Positions 28,896 through 37,367 of a stretch of DNA of 64,000 nt are shown piece by piece. The DNA is from Fidelibacterota bacterium (GTDB lineage Bacteria; Fidelibacterota; SORT01), in contig JACZYG010000003.1 in the NCBI GenBank assembly GCA_022571215.1, positions 84,868-148,867 of the forward strand, read 5' to 3'. The stretch's first letter is position 1; the number at the start of each line of letters is the position of its first letter. Under the pieces are notes generated by a model, which made no database searches, was not told where the DNA came from, and worked only from the letters and a program-made list of their open reading frames with translations. The position numbers were made by a program, and so were the translations under genes.

Positions 28896-30314
28896 TTGAG
28901 GACATCTATTATTCGCATTTTTAAGCTAACTGTGCTGTTAGGGATTGTATGTGTGACGAATTATACTTCGCTAAGCGCTCAGGGAGCTTCTGACAGATCA
29001 TTATCACTACCAAAACCGATACCGGTACAACGATTAGCAATCCACCCGTTATCCTTTACCAATTTAAGCGATAGGGATGGCGCAATATTGGATTCAAGAA
29101 TTCGTACTATTATCAAAAAGAATGGTAACTATTATTTATTTAGCGGTGACCAGGTACGTGAGATTCTTCGGAGTCAAAATCTTTCGACTCAAAATAGTTG
29201 CAAAACAGTAGATTGTCTTTCCACCTTTGGTTCCAATACGGGAGCCGATTTTAGCATTGGAGGAGAAATAATACTATTTTCCAACGGCTATCATTTTGAC
29301 TTAAATCTTGTGGGCGTTATGCATAAAAAACGGATGAACTACGTATCCAAATTACTATCAAACGATTGGGAGCAACTGATAAATTTTGAACTCCCCGCCC
29401 TAATCAATAGACTCTTGGAAACTCCTGAGTTTGAAACATTAGGTACTCTTATAGTCAAAAGTGACGCCGACAGCGCAACCGTGTACCTCGACGGCATCCT
29501 TGTTGGGAATACTCCTTACACTAAATATGATTTGAGCTTCGGTTATCATTCTGTTCGGGTGATCAATACATCTGAGTTTAAAGAAAAGACTGAAAAATTT
29601 TATATCACTCCTGAAGAGCCAAAATTAACCGTTATCGCAAATTTCAGATTTAAATTAGGTGAATTATATGTTTCGGGACTCCCTTATGGAGCAGATCTTA
29701 CATTGAATGATCTTGAAGTTGGCGTAATTCCTTATAAGGATGAAAAGGTGTTTTGGGGAGATTATAATATCACGGCAAAGCATATTGGATATCACGATCA
29801 AGAGCTTAAAACAGTAATCGATAGTTATGATCCTAAGCACGTTGAGTTGGTATTGAAATACAAAAATCGATACCTTGCCGTGTTTTATTCCGCGATACTT
29901 CCCGGTTGGGGTCAAGCTTATTCGGGTCATTATAAGCGGGCATCGGTATTTCCTATTATATATGGCGCGGGTGTATTTGCAAGTATATTTATGAACCGGC
30001 AATATTCAACGGCTTTAACTACTTATGAAGAAAAAAGAGATATTTACAAGGCATCTTTACTTTTAGAAGAAAGAATAGAGGGAGCTCGCACTGATATGGA
30101 CAGCGCTCTTAGCAATGCGAAGAGTAAGCGTTTGATAGGTCTTTCCGCTGTGACTGCCACCGCGATATTTTGGTATTATAATATCAATGATGCTTTGCGT
30201 GAATTCCCCCCCAGAATTCGGGATCCATGGGATTCAGAAAAAGCTCGTTTTCCGGCATTAAGTTATTCGGTGACTGAAAAAACTCTCTTAATCAGTCTAA
30301 ACACTAACTTTTGA
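28896..30314 (+). CDS. secreted PEGA-repeat protein with C-terminal DUF5683 domain
   Basis: 472 residues from a TTG; an in-frame TGA lies just upstream and no ATG is available. A signal peptide (about 1-29) precedes an N-terminal domain (residues 42-150) resembling CsgG/TolB-type periplasmic sensors (GADFSIGGEIILFSNGYHFD). PEGA modules follow at about 187-226 (GTLIVKSDADSATVYLDG) and a second, weaker one at about 253-300. DUF5683 (SAILPGWGQAYSGHYKRA) with membrane segments covers about 335-440. PEGA domains are envelope-surface beta modules. It is the first gene of a three-gene rightward cassette whose members have 4-11 bp junctions. Confidence 0.78.
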   Translation: MRTSIIRIFKLTVLLGIVCVTNYTSLSAQGASDRSLSLPKPIPVQRLAIHPLSFTNLSDRDGAILDSRIRTIIKKNGNYYLFSGDQVREILRSQNLSTQNSCKTVDCLSTFGSNTGADFSIGGEIILFSNGYHFDLNLVGVMHKKRMNYVSKLLSNDWEQLINFELPALINRLLETPEFETLGTLIVKSDADSATVYLDGILVGNTPYTKYDLSFGYHSVRVINTSEFKEKTEKFYITPEEPKLTVIANFRFKLGELYVSGLPYGADLTLNDLEVGVIPYKDEKVFWGDYNITAKHIGYHDQELKTVIDSYDPKHVELVLKYKNRYLAVFYSAILPGWGQAYSGHYKRASVFPIIYGAGVFASIFMNRQYSTALTTYEEKRDIYKASLLLEERIEGARTDMDSALSNAKSKRLIGLSAVTATAIFWYYNINDALREFPPRIRDPWDSEKARFPALSYSVTEKTLLISLNTNF

Positions 30315-30319
30315 CAATA

Positions 30320-31186
30320 ATGAAAATAATACTCCTTATGGCATTCATCTTCTCAATTGTAGGATGCTCCTTGTTCGTAGACACGCCTGATTCGACAGAT
30401 TATGCAAATGTATGGGATCCCAGCTCTGACTTTTACAAGCCGCCAGAAACTGTTTTGTTGGTTAAACCGGCATCTTTAATAAATGAGCACACTACCACAT
30501 TTGTTTGGAAATCGACCCGTACAGGTTCGCCAACAGGCACATCAATTGATACGTCCGAGTATGCGAATATCAGCTGGTCTTATAGTCTGAATGGAAAAGA
30601 TTTCACACCCGATAATGCTATTCAATCGCTTCTCCTCACATATTTAACCGATACTTTGAATATTTTTGAGGTTCGTACACATTATCCAAACGGTGAAATA
30701 GAAGATCCCCCGACTCATTACGAATTTAGAGTTGACGAAATTAAAGGACCTTCTTTGCGCTTTCATCCAAGAAAATATGATGATGCGGTAGTAGGTATGC
30801 CCATTACCATGGAACTTTATGCCGAGGAAGTTACCGGCTTAACCGGAATAAGAATTGTCTTGGAATATTCTCCGGATTCGTTGACAATAGGAGACATATC
30901 CCCGCCTGCGGATTCTCTATTTTTTCTTTCACCGAATGGCGAAACGACTCTTTTTCTGGAATCTTCTCGACCGGATAATAGAGCTTCCGTAACTATAAAT
31001 ATGGCTTTAGCGGGCGCTGATATAGTTTCAGTAAGCGGAACGGGATTATTAGCAATCGTCTCGGTAACGCCCAAAGTTGTTGGAACTTCTTATATCAGAA
31101 TTAGCTCCGAATCAATTTTCAGAGACTCTGATAACAGAGACATAGTAATTAATAGAAGAGTCGAGGGGATAATAATTGCTAAATAG
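30320..31186 (+). CDS. lipoprotein with C-terminal cohesin-like domain
   Basis: 288 residues from ATG 30320; an overlapping TTG at 30311 is the alternative. MKIILLMAFIFSIVGCSLF is a lipoprotein signal with Cys16 as the lipidation site and no Asp after it, fitting outer-membrane anchoring. Residues 60-140 look like a beta-sandwich. From about residue 150 there is a cohesin-type pattern: MPITMELYAEEVTGLTGIRI, LEYSPDSLTIGDI, then ASVTINMALAGADIVSVSGT and a closing strand. This resembles cohesin-family folds by hydrophobic pattern only. The next protein carries dockerin-like repeats. It overlaps the downstream gene by 11 bp. Confidence 0.68.
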   Translation: MKIILLMAFIFSIVGCSLFVDTPDSTDYANVWDPSSDFYKPPETVLLVKPASLINEHTTTFVWKSTRTGSPTGTSIDTSEYANISWSYSLNGKDFTPDNAIQSLLLTYLTDTLNIFEVRTHYPNGEIEDPPTHYEFRVDEIKGPSLRFHPRKYDDAVVGMPITMELYAEEVTGLTGIRIVLEYSPDSLTIGDISPPADSLFFLSPNGETTLFLESSRPDNRASVTINMALAGADIVSVSGTGLLAIVSVTPKVVGTSYIRISSESIFRDSDNRDIVINRRVEGIIIAK

Positions 31187-34100
31187 CATACATCAAAATC
31201 TGATATTTCTCGTGATAATGTTAAGTTCTGTGGTGAGTTTTGCGGCTGTACCATCTATTACCGTAACGTTGAACGGCGCCGGAGAAATGTCGGGAGACAT
31301 TACATTCAATTATCTCATCGCAGATTCTGATAGTTTAGAAGTCGATCTTGTAGTTGAATTTAGCACAGGAACCGGATTTAAATCTGCAATAATCACCGGT
31401 GTAATTACGAATATTTCTCCTGCCGGATATTCAGGCTCATTAGTTTGGAACTCTCTCTCAAATGCCATTGGAATTGACGCAAGCAACACGATATTGCGCA
31501 TTACTCCTTCCAATTCAAACGGTAGCGGCTCTCCCGGATTGAGCGCGGCATTCCACCTTGACAATAATGAACCGCCTTTGGTTTCTATTGAGACTCCTAT
31601 AGGAGAACAATCACAAAATATCACTTTTCCTTATCAACTATCAGACAGTGAAAGCGATGAACTCATCGTAATCGGTGAATATGCCATCAACGATATTTGG
31701 AATCAGGCGCTGACCCAAACTGGAATTACAGCCGATAATTATTCGGGCAGCATTACATGGAATTCATCAACAGATTTACAAGGCATAGATGATGAATTTG
31801 TTCAATTCAGAATTACGGTAGTGGATAACGATACCGGATCTACATCAACAACGTCGCCGTTTCATGTTGACAATAACAGTCTTCCTTCGGTGAGTATTAC
31901 AACTCCCACAGGAGAATCATCAGGCGAAATCACAATTTCCTACCAACTGACCGATAGTGAGAATGACACGCTTACGTTGATAGGTGAATATGCCGTTGAC
32001 GGTGTTTGGAACCCGGCGCTTACCGAAACCGGAATCAGTTCGGATAATTATTCAGGCGGTTTAATATGGGACTCGTTCAACAACTTACAGGGAGTAGACG
32101 ACACCAATATTTTATTTAGATTAACCGTTACGGACAATGATACCGGAAACACATCAGCTACTTCACCGTTTCACGTGGATGATAATAATCCCCCCTTTAT
32201 CTCCGCTACAGGACCTGTAGAAGTATTCAGAGGGGATGCTTTGATAAATTATGATTTATTCGACGATGAAACAGACGTGTTGGGATTGCTTTTTGAATAT
32301 TCCGTTGATGACGGTTCCAGCTGGAATATTGCCTCAATAACGGGTGATTCCTCAAATATTACGGAATATATATCAACAGTGACCTGGCATTCACTTAGAG
32401 ATATACCTCTATTCGATGGTATAGCTCGTTTTCAGTTGACTCCGCACGATAATGACAGAGGCTCCTCCGCTATTGTTCCGTTATCCATTGATAACATCGG
32501 GTTACCTGAGGTAACCGTTACGACCTCATTCCCCTTAGAAATTACAGGTGATCTACCCTTTACATTTCAAATTATAGATAATGAATCAGACTCTGTATTC
32601 CTGGATATTGAATTTAGAAAAAATAATAGTTCTCCATGGATACCCGCTCTGATTGTAGGCGAAACGAACACATTATTTCCTGAAAAATACGTAGGCACAT
32701 TGATCTGGCAGACTGATTCCATAGGGCAGTTTCCCCACGAAGACAGATTCGGAGTGGAGTTCAGAATCAGAGGAAATGATGAACATATCGGCATGTGGAA
32801 TGAAACGCTCTTCCTGCATGTGGATAATAACGTAATACCTGAAGTCCTGAATATTCCGATAATCCCCGATACACTAACGGGGAAAATTAGTCTACCACTT
32901 GTGGTGACGGACATCGAAGAGGATATTTTGGGTATCGCGATACAGTTCTTCATAGACGGCCGTAATAAATGGCAGGAAGGTCATGCGCTTGGTGAGTCTG
33001 CCGGACTCCCCCCTTCTAATTATACTCCAACGACTATTTGGGATTCAGTTCTTGATATAGGATTTGTTCTCGGAGCAGGTGTCAGACTACGCTTCGCCGC
33101 CTTTGACAATGACAGAAGCGATTATGTTGAATCGAATGATTTTATTGTTGTTAACATAGTAGGTGATTATTCCGGAGATAAAATAATTGATTTCAATGAT
33201 ATTCCTGGATTTGTTGATACGTGGGTTACGCAAGACACTGTTCGAGAAACCGGGCCAACAGTGGGTATTCCGCCTGATTTATCAGTTCAGAAAGACGGGT
33301 TCATAGATTTTGAGGATTTGATGTCGTTCATCATAATGTGGAATTGGTCCTACGAAGTAAATAATGTGTCGCTATTAAAGCAGATAGCTGATTATCGCAA
33401 CGCTGTCTCTGAGCATCCGATAATAATCAGAGATAAAAATGAAGGCGATCAGACATCGGCTCTCTATTTCTCAATACCTGAGTTAGAAGATGTGTGGTCG
33501 TTAAGAGTACTGCTTTCTTATGATGAGTCCGGAATTAACATCCGAAATATTTCTCTCAATGAAAAGTTTAACGGAAGTCGAGAGAACCTGTTTATTAAAA
33601 GAACTGAAAACTCTAATGGCGGCGCGGAAATTATCCTGGCGCCCCTCGATAATAATTCGCTGAGTGATTGGGATGGAGAAATCTTTCAGGTGATACTCTC
33701 TGCCGATAATTCTGGTTACAGCGGTAATGTAACAATTGCGTATGACCTAAGAGATCTGAACGGGAGTGTTCTTTCAAAAGGTGTTATTGAGCATAGACTC
33801 GAAATTGTCCCGTCGATACCCAAAGCATATTCGTTGCACAATAATTATCCGAATCCGTTTAATCCCGTAACCACCATCGAATTTGATCTGCCCGTTTCCG
33901 GCAGAGTGAATATTAAGATATTTAATTTGCTCGGGGAAGAAGTTGCGACGCTGCTTGAAGAAGAATTAACAGCCGGAAGACACGGCGTTAAATGGGAAGG
34001 GTTAAATAACGCTAAGGAATTAGTCTCCTCTGGTATTTATTTCTATTCGATAAAGACAGGAAGTTTCAATGCGGTGAAAAAGATGCTGTTAATCCGTTAA
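31176..34100 (+). CDS. large secreted modular protein: six beta repeats, dockerin-like region, T9SS sorting tail
   Basis: 974 residues from a TTG at 31176; a signal peptide covers about 1-24. Residues 26-662 form six modules of about 100-110 residues, each ending in FHVDNN-like linkers. Residues 663-725 carry a dockerin-like pair: GDYSGDKIIDFNDIPGF keeps D1-S3-D5-D9-D12, while KDGFIDFEDLMSF lacks the first Asp. About 735-880 is another beta-sandwich that itself looks cohesin-like. The C-terminus (NNYPNPFNPVTTIEFDL ... SSGIYFYSIKTG) is a type-A T9SS sorting domain. It is probably cell-surface or released; its function is unknown. Confidence 0.75.
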   Translation: MLNSIHQNLIFLVIMLSSVVSFAAVPSITVTLNGAGEMSGDITFNYLIADSDSLEVDLVVEFSTGTGFKSAIITGVITNISPAGYSGSLVWNSLSNAIGIDASNTILRITPSNSNGSGSPGLSAAFHLDNNEPPLVSIETPIGEQSQNITFPYQLSDSESDELIVIGEYAINDIWNQALTQTGITADNYSGSITWNSSTDLQGIDDEFVQFRITVVDNDTGSTSTTSPFHVDNNSLPSVSITTPTGESSGEITISYQLTDSENDTLTLIGEYAVDGVWNPALTETGISSDNYSGGLIWDSFNNLQGVDDTNILFRLTVTDNDTGNTSATSPFHVDDNNPPFISATGPVEVFRGDALINYDLFDDETDVLGLLFEYSVDDGSSWNIASITGDSSNITEYISTVTWHSLRDIPLFDGIARFQLTPHDNDRGSSAIVPLSIDNIGLPEVTVTTSFPLEITGDLPFTFQIIDNESDSVFLDIEFRKNNSSPWIPALIVGETNTLFPEKYVGTLIWQTDSIGQFPHEDRFGVEFRIRGNDEHIGMWNETLFLHVDNNVIPEVLNIPIIPDTLTGKISLPLVVTDIEEDILGIAIQFFIDGRNKWQEGHALGESAGLPPSNYTPTTIWDSVLDIGFVLGAGVRLRFAAFDNDRSDYVESNDFIVVNIVGDYSGDKIIDFNDIPGFVDTWVTQDTVRETGPTVGIPPDLSVQKDGFIDFEDLMSFIIMWNWSYEVNNVSLLKQIADYRNAVSEHPIIIRDKNEGDQTSALYFSIPELEDVWSLRVLLSYDESGINIRNISLNEKFNGSRENLFIKRTENSNGGAEIILAPLDNNSLSDWDGEIFQVILSADNSGYSGNVTIAYDLRDLNGSVLSKGVIEHRLEIVPSIPKAYSLHNNYPNPFNPVTTIEFDLPVSGRVNIKIFNLLGEEVATLLEEELTAGRHGVKWEGLNNAKELVSSGIYFYSIKTGSFNAVKKMLLIR
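31251..33161 (+). repeat. six tandem protein modules of about 100-110 codons
   Basis: Modules 2 (31578-31883) and 3 (31884-32195) are nearly colinear copies sharing NYSG, VDNDTG/TDNDTG and TSPFHVD. Modules 1, 4, 5 and 6 are more diverged but keep the ESD/DNE core, a W before the third strand, and the DND linker. This points to internal duplication, recent only for modules 2 and 3. Confidence 0.75.
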
Positions 34101-35338
34101 GAAGCCTCTTTAAGGTTTTTCCATAAAATTCCTAATGCCGTTCCTGCGCTGCGTTTCTTATTGATCATTCTATCGCCTCCGAACAGATATTTATTCGAAG
34201 AAGAAGTTTTTTTATCTGAATATCCAATGTAAACCAGGCCAACCGGCTTTTCTTTTGTTCCTCCTCCCGGTCCGGCTATCCCCGTAACTGATAATCCGAT
34301 ATCGCTTCCCATCTTCTTCCTCACCCCCTTTGCCATTTCTTCGGCTACCTCACCGCTTACCGCGCCAAATCGCTCTATGCTTTCCGGCTTAACTCCAAGA
34401 AAATTTATTTTGCTGTCATTGCTGTAGGAAACTACTCCTCCGATATAGTAATCAGAGGAGCCGGGAACGTCCGTAATATGATCTTGAACGAGTCCACCTG
34501 TACATGATTCGGATATTGAAAGGGTCAGCCCCTTTTCCCGCATCAGATTTCCTATCACCTCAGACAGACTTTCTCCATTGGTCGAATAAGTGTACTTCTC
34601 GATTTGATCATTTATTACAGTCAAGGCTAAATCTAACCGTTCCTCCACCTCCGATTCATCTATTCCCTCAGCGGTCAGTCGCAATCTAGCTCCATAATAT
34701 CCGGGAAGATATGCAATTTCTATCAGCCCTAAACCCGGTCTCAGCGGTTCAATAATTTCTGACAATCCTGACTCGCTGATTCCTATAGTACCTATGGATA
34801 TGTACTTTAGGTAAGTATCGGTCGGTTCATTTTTTAAATATGGTATAATCCAACCGTGCAAAATTCCTTCCATCTCATGTGGAACTCCGGGCATCACAAA
34901 ATATTTTGAATTGTTTCCACTGAACAGCATCCCCTGTGCCGAGCCTCTTCCATTGGGTATAACCTCACAACTGTCCGGATACTCTGCCTGACCAAGATTG
35001 GAATCATGGAATTTCCATCCTCTTGACTCAAATCTTGATTTCAATTCAGCAAGAAGATTTTCGTCCAAAACGAGTTCCCCGCCGAAAAATTTGAGAAAGG
35101 CATGTTTAGTGATGTCATCTTTGGTCGGACCCAAACCGCCGGTGACGAATATATGATCATAATTACCTGACGTTTCGTTAAGAGCCGACAGAATCGCCTC
35201 TTCGTTGTCTCCAATAGTGAGAATTTTTTTGATACGTACCCCGACATTAACGAGTGATTCCGCTATATGACTTGAGTTTGTATCCTTAACCTGTCCGAGA
35301 AGGATCTCATCACCAATTATTATTATCGCTGCTGTCAT
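34097..35338 (-). CDS. cinA: CinA: competence/damage-inducible protein, NMN deamidase
   Basis: 413 residues with two domains. The N-terminal MoaB/MoCF-like domain begins AAIIIIGDEILLGQVKDTNS (residues 3-22) and has FVTGGLGPTKDD. The C-terminal CinA domain (from about 250) contains SISESCTGGLVQDHITDVPG and SVTGIAGPGGG, the amidohydrolase signature that deamidates nicotinamide mononucleotide. It overlaps the dockerin-like gene by 4 bp at the convergent 3' ends and is 4 bp-coupled to pgpA. Confidence 0.96.
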   Translation of the reverse strand: MTAAIIIIGDEILLGQVKDTNSSHIAESLVNVGVRIKKILTIGDNEEAILSALNETSGNYDHIFVTGGLGPTKDDITKHAFLKFFGGELVLDENLLAELKSRFESRGWKFHDSNLGQAEYPDSCEVIPNGRGSAQGMLFSGNNSKYFVMPGVPHEMEGILHGWIIPYLKNEPTDTYLKYISIGTIGISESGLSEIIEPLRPGLGLIEIAYLPGYYGARLRLTAEGIDESEVEERLDLALTVINDQIEKYTYSTNGESLSEVIGNLMREKGLTLSISESCTGGLVQDHITDVPGSSDYYIGGVVSYSNDSKINFLGVKPESIERFGAVSGEVAEEMAKGVRKKMGSDIGLSVTGIAGPGGGTKEKPVGLVYIGYSDKKTSSSNKYLFGGDRMINKKRSAGTALGILWKNLKEAS

Positions 35339-35781
35339 ATCACCATGTTAAGAATTAGAATCACTGCACCTGCATAAAATCCGGCAAGTATATCATCGAG
35401 CATTACTCCATATCCATACTTCACCCTTTCCAATTTTCTAATCGGATAAGGTTTCCAAATATCAAATAACCTAAATAGCAAAAGCCCCGCAAGCGGAAAC
35501 CAGGTTCCCGATGGAATGATCGATAATGTCAACCATACGCCTGCAATCTCGTCAATAACTATTATCTGATTATCCTTATTTCCGGTTACATTTTCAATCT
35601 TAAACGACGAGAATGCGCCGGCAATCAGAATTATGACCAGTATTATCATCTTAATTAAAAACGAATCTGTCGGCATGAGTAGGAAAGCAAGCGTTCCTAA
35701 AATGCTGCCGAATGTACCCGGCATCACCGGCAACTTACCCACTCCTAATCCGGTGGCGACAAGATAGTGATAATTCAACAA
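35335..35781 (-). CDS. pgpA: phosphatidylglycerophosphatase A
   Basis: 148 residues, four membrane helices. Conserved segments are ATGLGVGKLPVMPGTFGS at the start, then IVIDEIAGVWLTL and RLFDIWKPYPIRKLE, then YGVMLDDILAGFYA near the end. It dephosphorylates phosphatidylglycerol phosphate, the step directly after PgsA, whose gene lies immediately upstream. It starts with TTG, 6 bp after pgsA. Confidence 0.95.
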   Translation of the reverse strand: MLNYHYLVATGLGVGKLPVMPGTFGSILGTLAFLLMPTDSFLIKMIILVIILIAGAFSSFKIENVTGNKDNQIIVIDEIAGVWLTLSIIPSGTWFPLAGLLLFRLFDIWKPYPIRKLERVKYGYGVMLDDILAGFYAGAVILILNMVI

Positions 35782-35787
35782 AGAGAT

Positions 35788-36405
35788 TTATGAATTTAGA
35801 ATAGTTCTATAAATGCCGAGAGCCATTTGCTTGACAAACTTGCGGTTTCCGATAATATATCTGAAACCCGTATAAACTGTCATGATAACGATGACGAGCA
35901 TTGCCGCGTCAATAACGCCACTCTGCCGGATAATCTCCTGTAACTCAAGACTTAGTGTTTTACCAAAGGGATTGGTTACCATGTTATCGTACAAAAGTAA
36001 TAACCCGATCAGTAATATCTGTAAAGAAGTTTTCCATTTTGCAAATATTTCGGTTTTGATCGGCTTATTCTTCCACAACCCGTAAGCCCTTATTAAAGTA
36101 ACTATTGCGTCCCTAATTAATACGGTGAGAATCATCCAGGTACTCAAATATCCTTTAATCATCAATGCAATGAATGCCGTGCTTATCAGAATCTTATCCG
36201 CAAGCGGATCAAGGAAAGTACCCCATCTGGTAACCGTACCGTATTTGCGAGCGATAAAACCGTCATACGCATCAGTCATTGATGCGATAATAAATATGAT
36301 TGTTGCTGCGAAAGTATTATATGGGGAATCCCCAACAACCATGAGTATAAAAAATAGCGGAGTGAGTACAAGACGAAAGACAGTAAGTTGATTCGGTAAG
36401 GTCAT
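35788..36405 (-). CDS. pgsA: CDP-diacylglycerol-glycerol-3-phosphate 3-phosphatidyltransferase
   Basis: 205 residues from ATG 36405; a longer frame to 36444 would overlap recR and is rejected because TAGGA precedes the shorter start. The CDP-alcohol phosphotransferase motif DAYDGFIARKYG-x6-TFLDPLADK is near residues 46-70, with several membrane helices around it. It makes phosphatidylglycerol phosphate from CDP-DAG and glycerol-3-phosphate. Confidence 0.95.
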   Translation of the reverse strand: MTLPNQLTVFRLVLTPLFFILMVVGDSPYNTFAATIIFIIASMTDAYDGFIARKYGTVTRWGTFLDPLADKILISTAFIALMIKGYLSTWMILTVLIRDAIVTLIRAYGLWKNKPIKTEIFAKWKTSLQILLIGLLLLYDNMVTNPFGKTLSLELQEIIRQSGVIDAAMLVIVIMTVYTGFRYIIGNRKFVKQMALGIYRTILNS

Positions 36406-36409
36406 AATC

Positions 36410-37003
36410 CTATAATTCAACCCTGCCTTCAAACGCGCGAACAAGAGTTACTTGATCCGCATGCTCAAGGGCGCTGCCCATCGGTATCCCGCGAGCAATT
36501 CTGCTGACCTTTATATTTCGTTGTTTCATTTCCCTTTGAAGATATAAGGTTGTCGTTTCGCCTTCGATGCTTGGATTTGTTGCGATTATCACCTCCTCGA
36601 CCGAGTCTAACCTTTCAAAAAGTTCCTTAATATGCAGGTCTTCCGGGCTAATCCCATCCAAAGGAGATATGACGCCTCCAATGACATGATATAATCCTTT
36701 ATATTCACCACTTCTTTCAATTGCCATAAGATCAGTCGGTTCCTCCACAACGCATATAATTGACCTATTCCGGCGCTTGCTTAAACAAATTGAACAGGGT
36801 GAAGATTCGGTAAAGTTAAAGCATATCTCGCACTCCCTAACTTTTTCCTTTACTTCGATCAGTGTCCGCGCTAACTCTTCAACTTCAGATTTGCTCTGTT
36901 TTAAAAAATAAAATGACAGTCTCATAGCCGATTTTCTTCCGATTCCCGGTAATTTAGAAAGTTCTGAGACAAGTTTTTCTAACAATGGAGAAGACGAAGA
37001 CAT
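36410..37003 (-). CDS. recR: recombination mediator RecR
   Basis: 197 residues. An N-terminal helix-hairpin-helix (LPGIGRKSAMRLSFY), then a zinc finger with Cys pairs (CEICFNFTESSPCSIC, about 57-72), then a Toprim domain (CVVEEPTDLMAIERSGEYKG) and Walker-like GIPMGSALEHADQVTL. It acts with RecF and RecO at gaps. It is 3 bp after the ybaB gene in the common dnaX-ybaB-recR order. Confidence 0.97.
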   Translation of the reverse strand: MSSSSPLLEKLVSELSKLPGIGRKSAMRLSFYFLKQSKSEVEELARTLIEVKEKVRECEICFNFTESSPCSICLSKRRNRSIICVVEEPTDLMAIERSGEYKGLYHVIGGVISPLDGISPEDLHIKELFERLDSVEEVIIATNPSIEGETTTLYLQREMKQRNIKVSRIARGIPMGSALEHADQVTLVRAFEGRVEL

Positions 37004-37006
37004 AAT

Positions 37007-37351
37007 CTATCGATCAGATTCCTGGAAAGGCATCTTCAATCCACCGGGTAAATTTCCCATTAAACCGCCGGTCGCTTTTTGCATATGTTCTTCGGCTGAC
37101 TGTTTTGAACGGGATATCGCTTGATTTACGGCTGCCAAAACAAGATCTTCCAACATCTCCACATCTTCGCTCAATACCTCCGGTTCGATCTTGATATCTG
37201 TCAATTCTTGTTTTCCATTTACTTTGACTAACACCATACCTCCTCCGGCGCTGCCTTCCACCTCCACACCTTCCAATTCCTTTTGAACTTTTTCTAATTG
37301 GCTCTGCATTTTCTGAGCCTGCTGTATTATGTTATTCATATCAAATTTCAA
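37007..37351 (-). CDS. ybaB: YbaB/EbfC nucleoid-associated protein
   Basis: 114 residues. Two amphipathic helices flank a beta core, with AQKMQSQLEKVQKELEGVEV near the N-terminus and VNGKQELTDIKIEPEVL in the middle. Dimers bind DNA. The start is TTG 37351 with GAGGTGA five bases upstream; an ATG four codons later is the alternative. It lies between dnaX and recR in the expected order. Confidence 0.96.
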   Translation of the reverse strand: MKFDMNNIIQQAQKMQSQLEKVQKELEGVEVEGSAGGGMVLVKVNGKQELTDIKIEPEVLSEDVEMLEDLVLAAVNQAISRSKQSAEEHMQKATGGLMGNLPGGLKMPFQESDR

Positions 37352-37367
37352 ATTGTCACCTCTGTAT

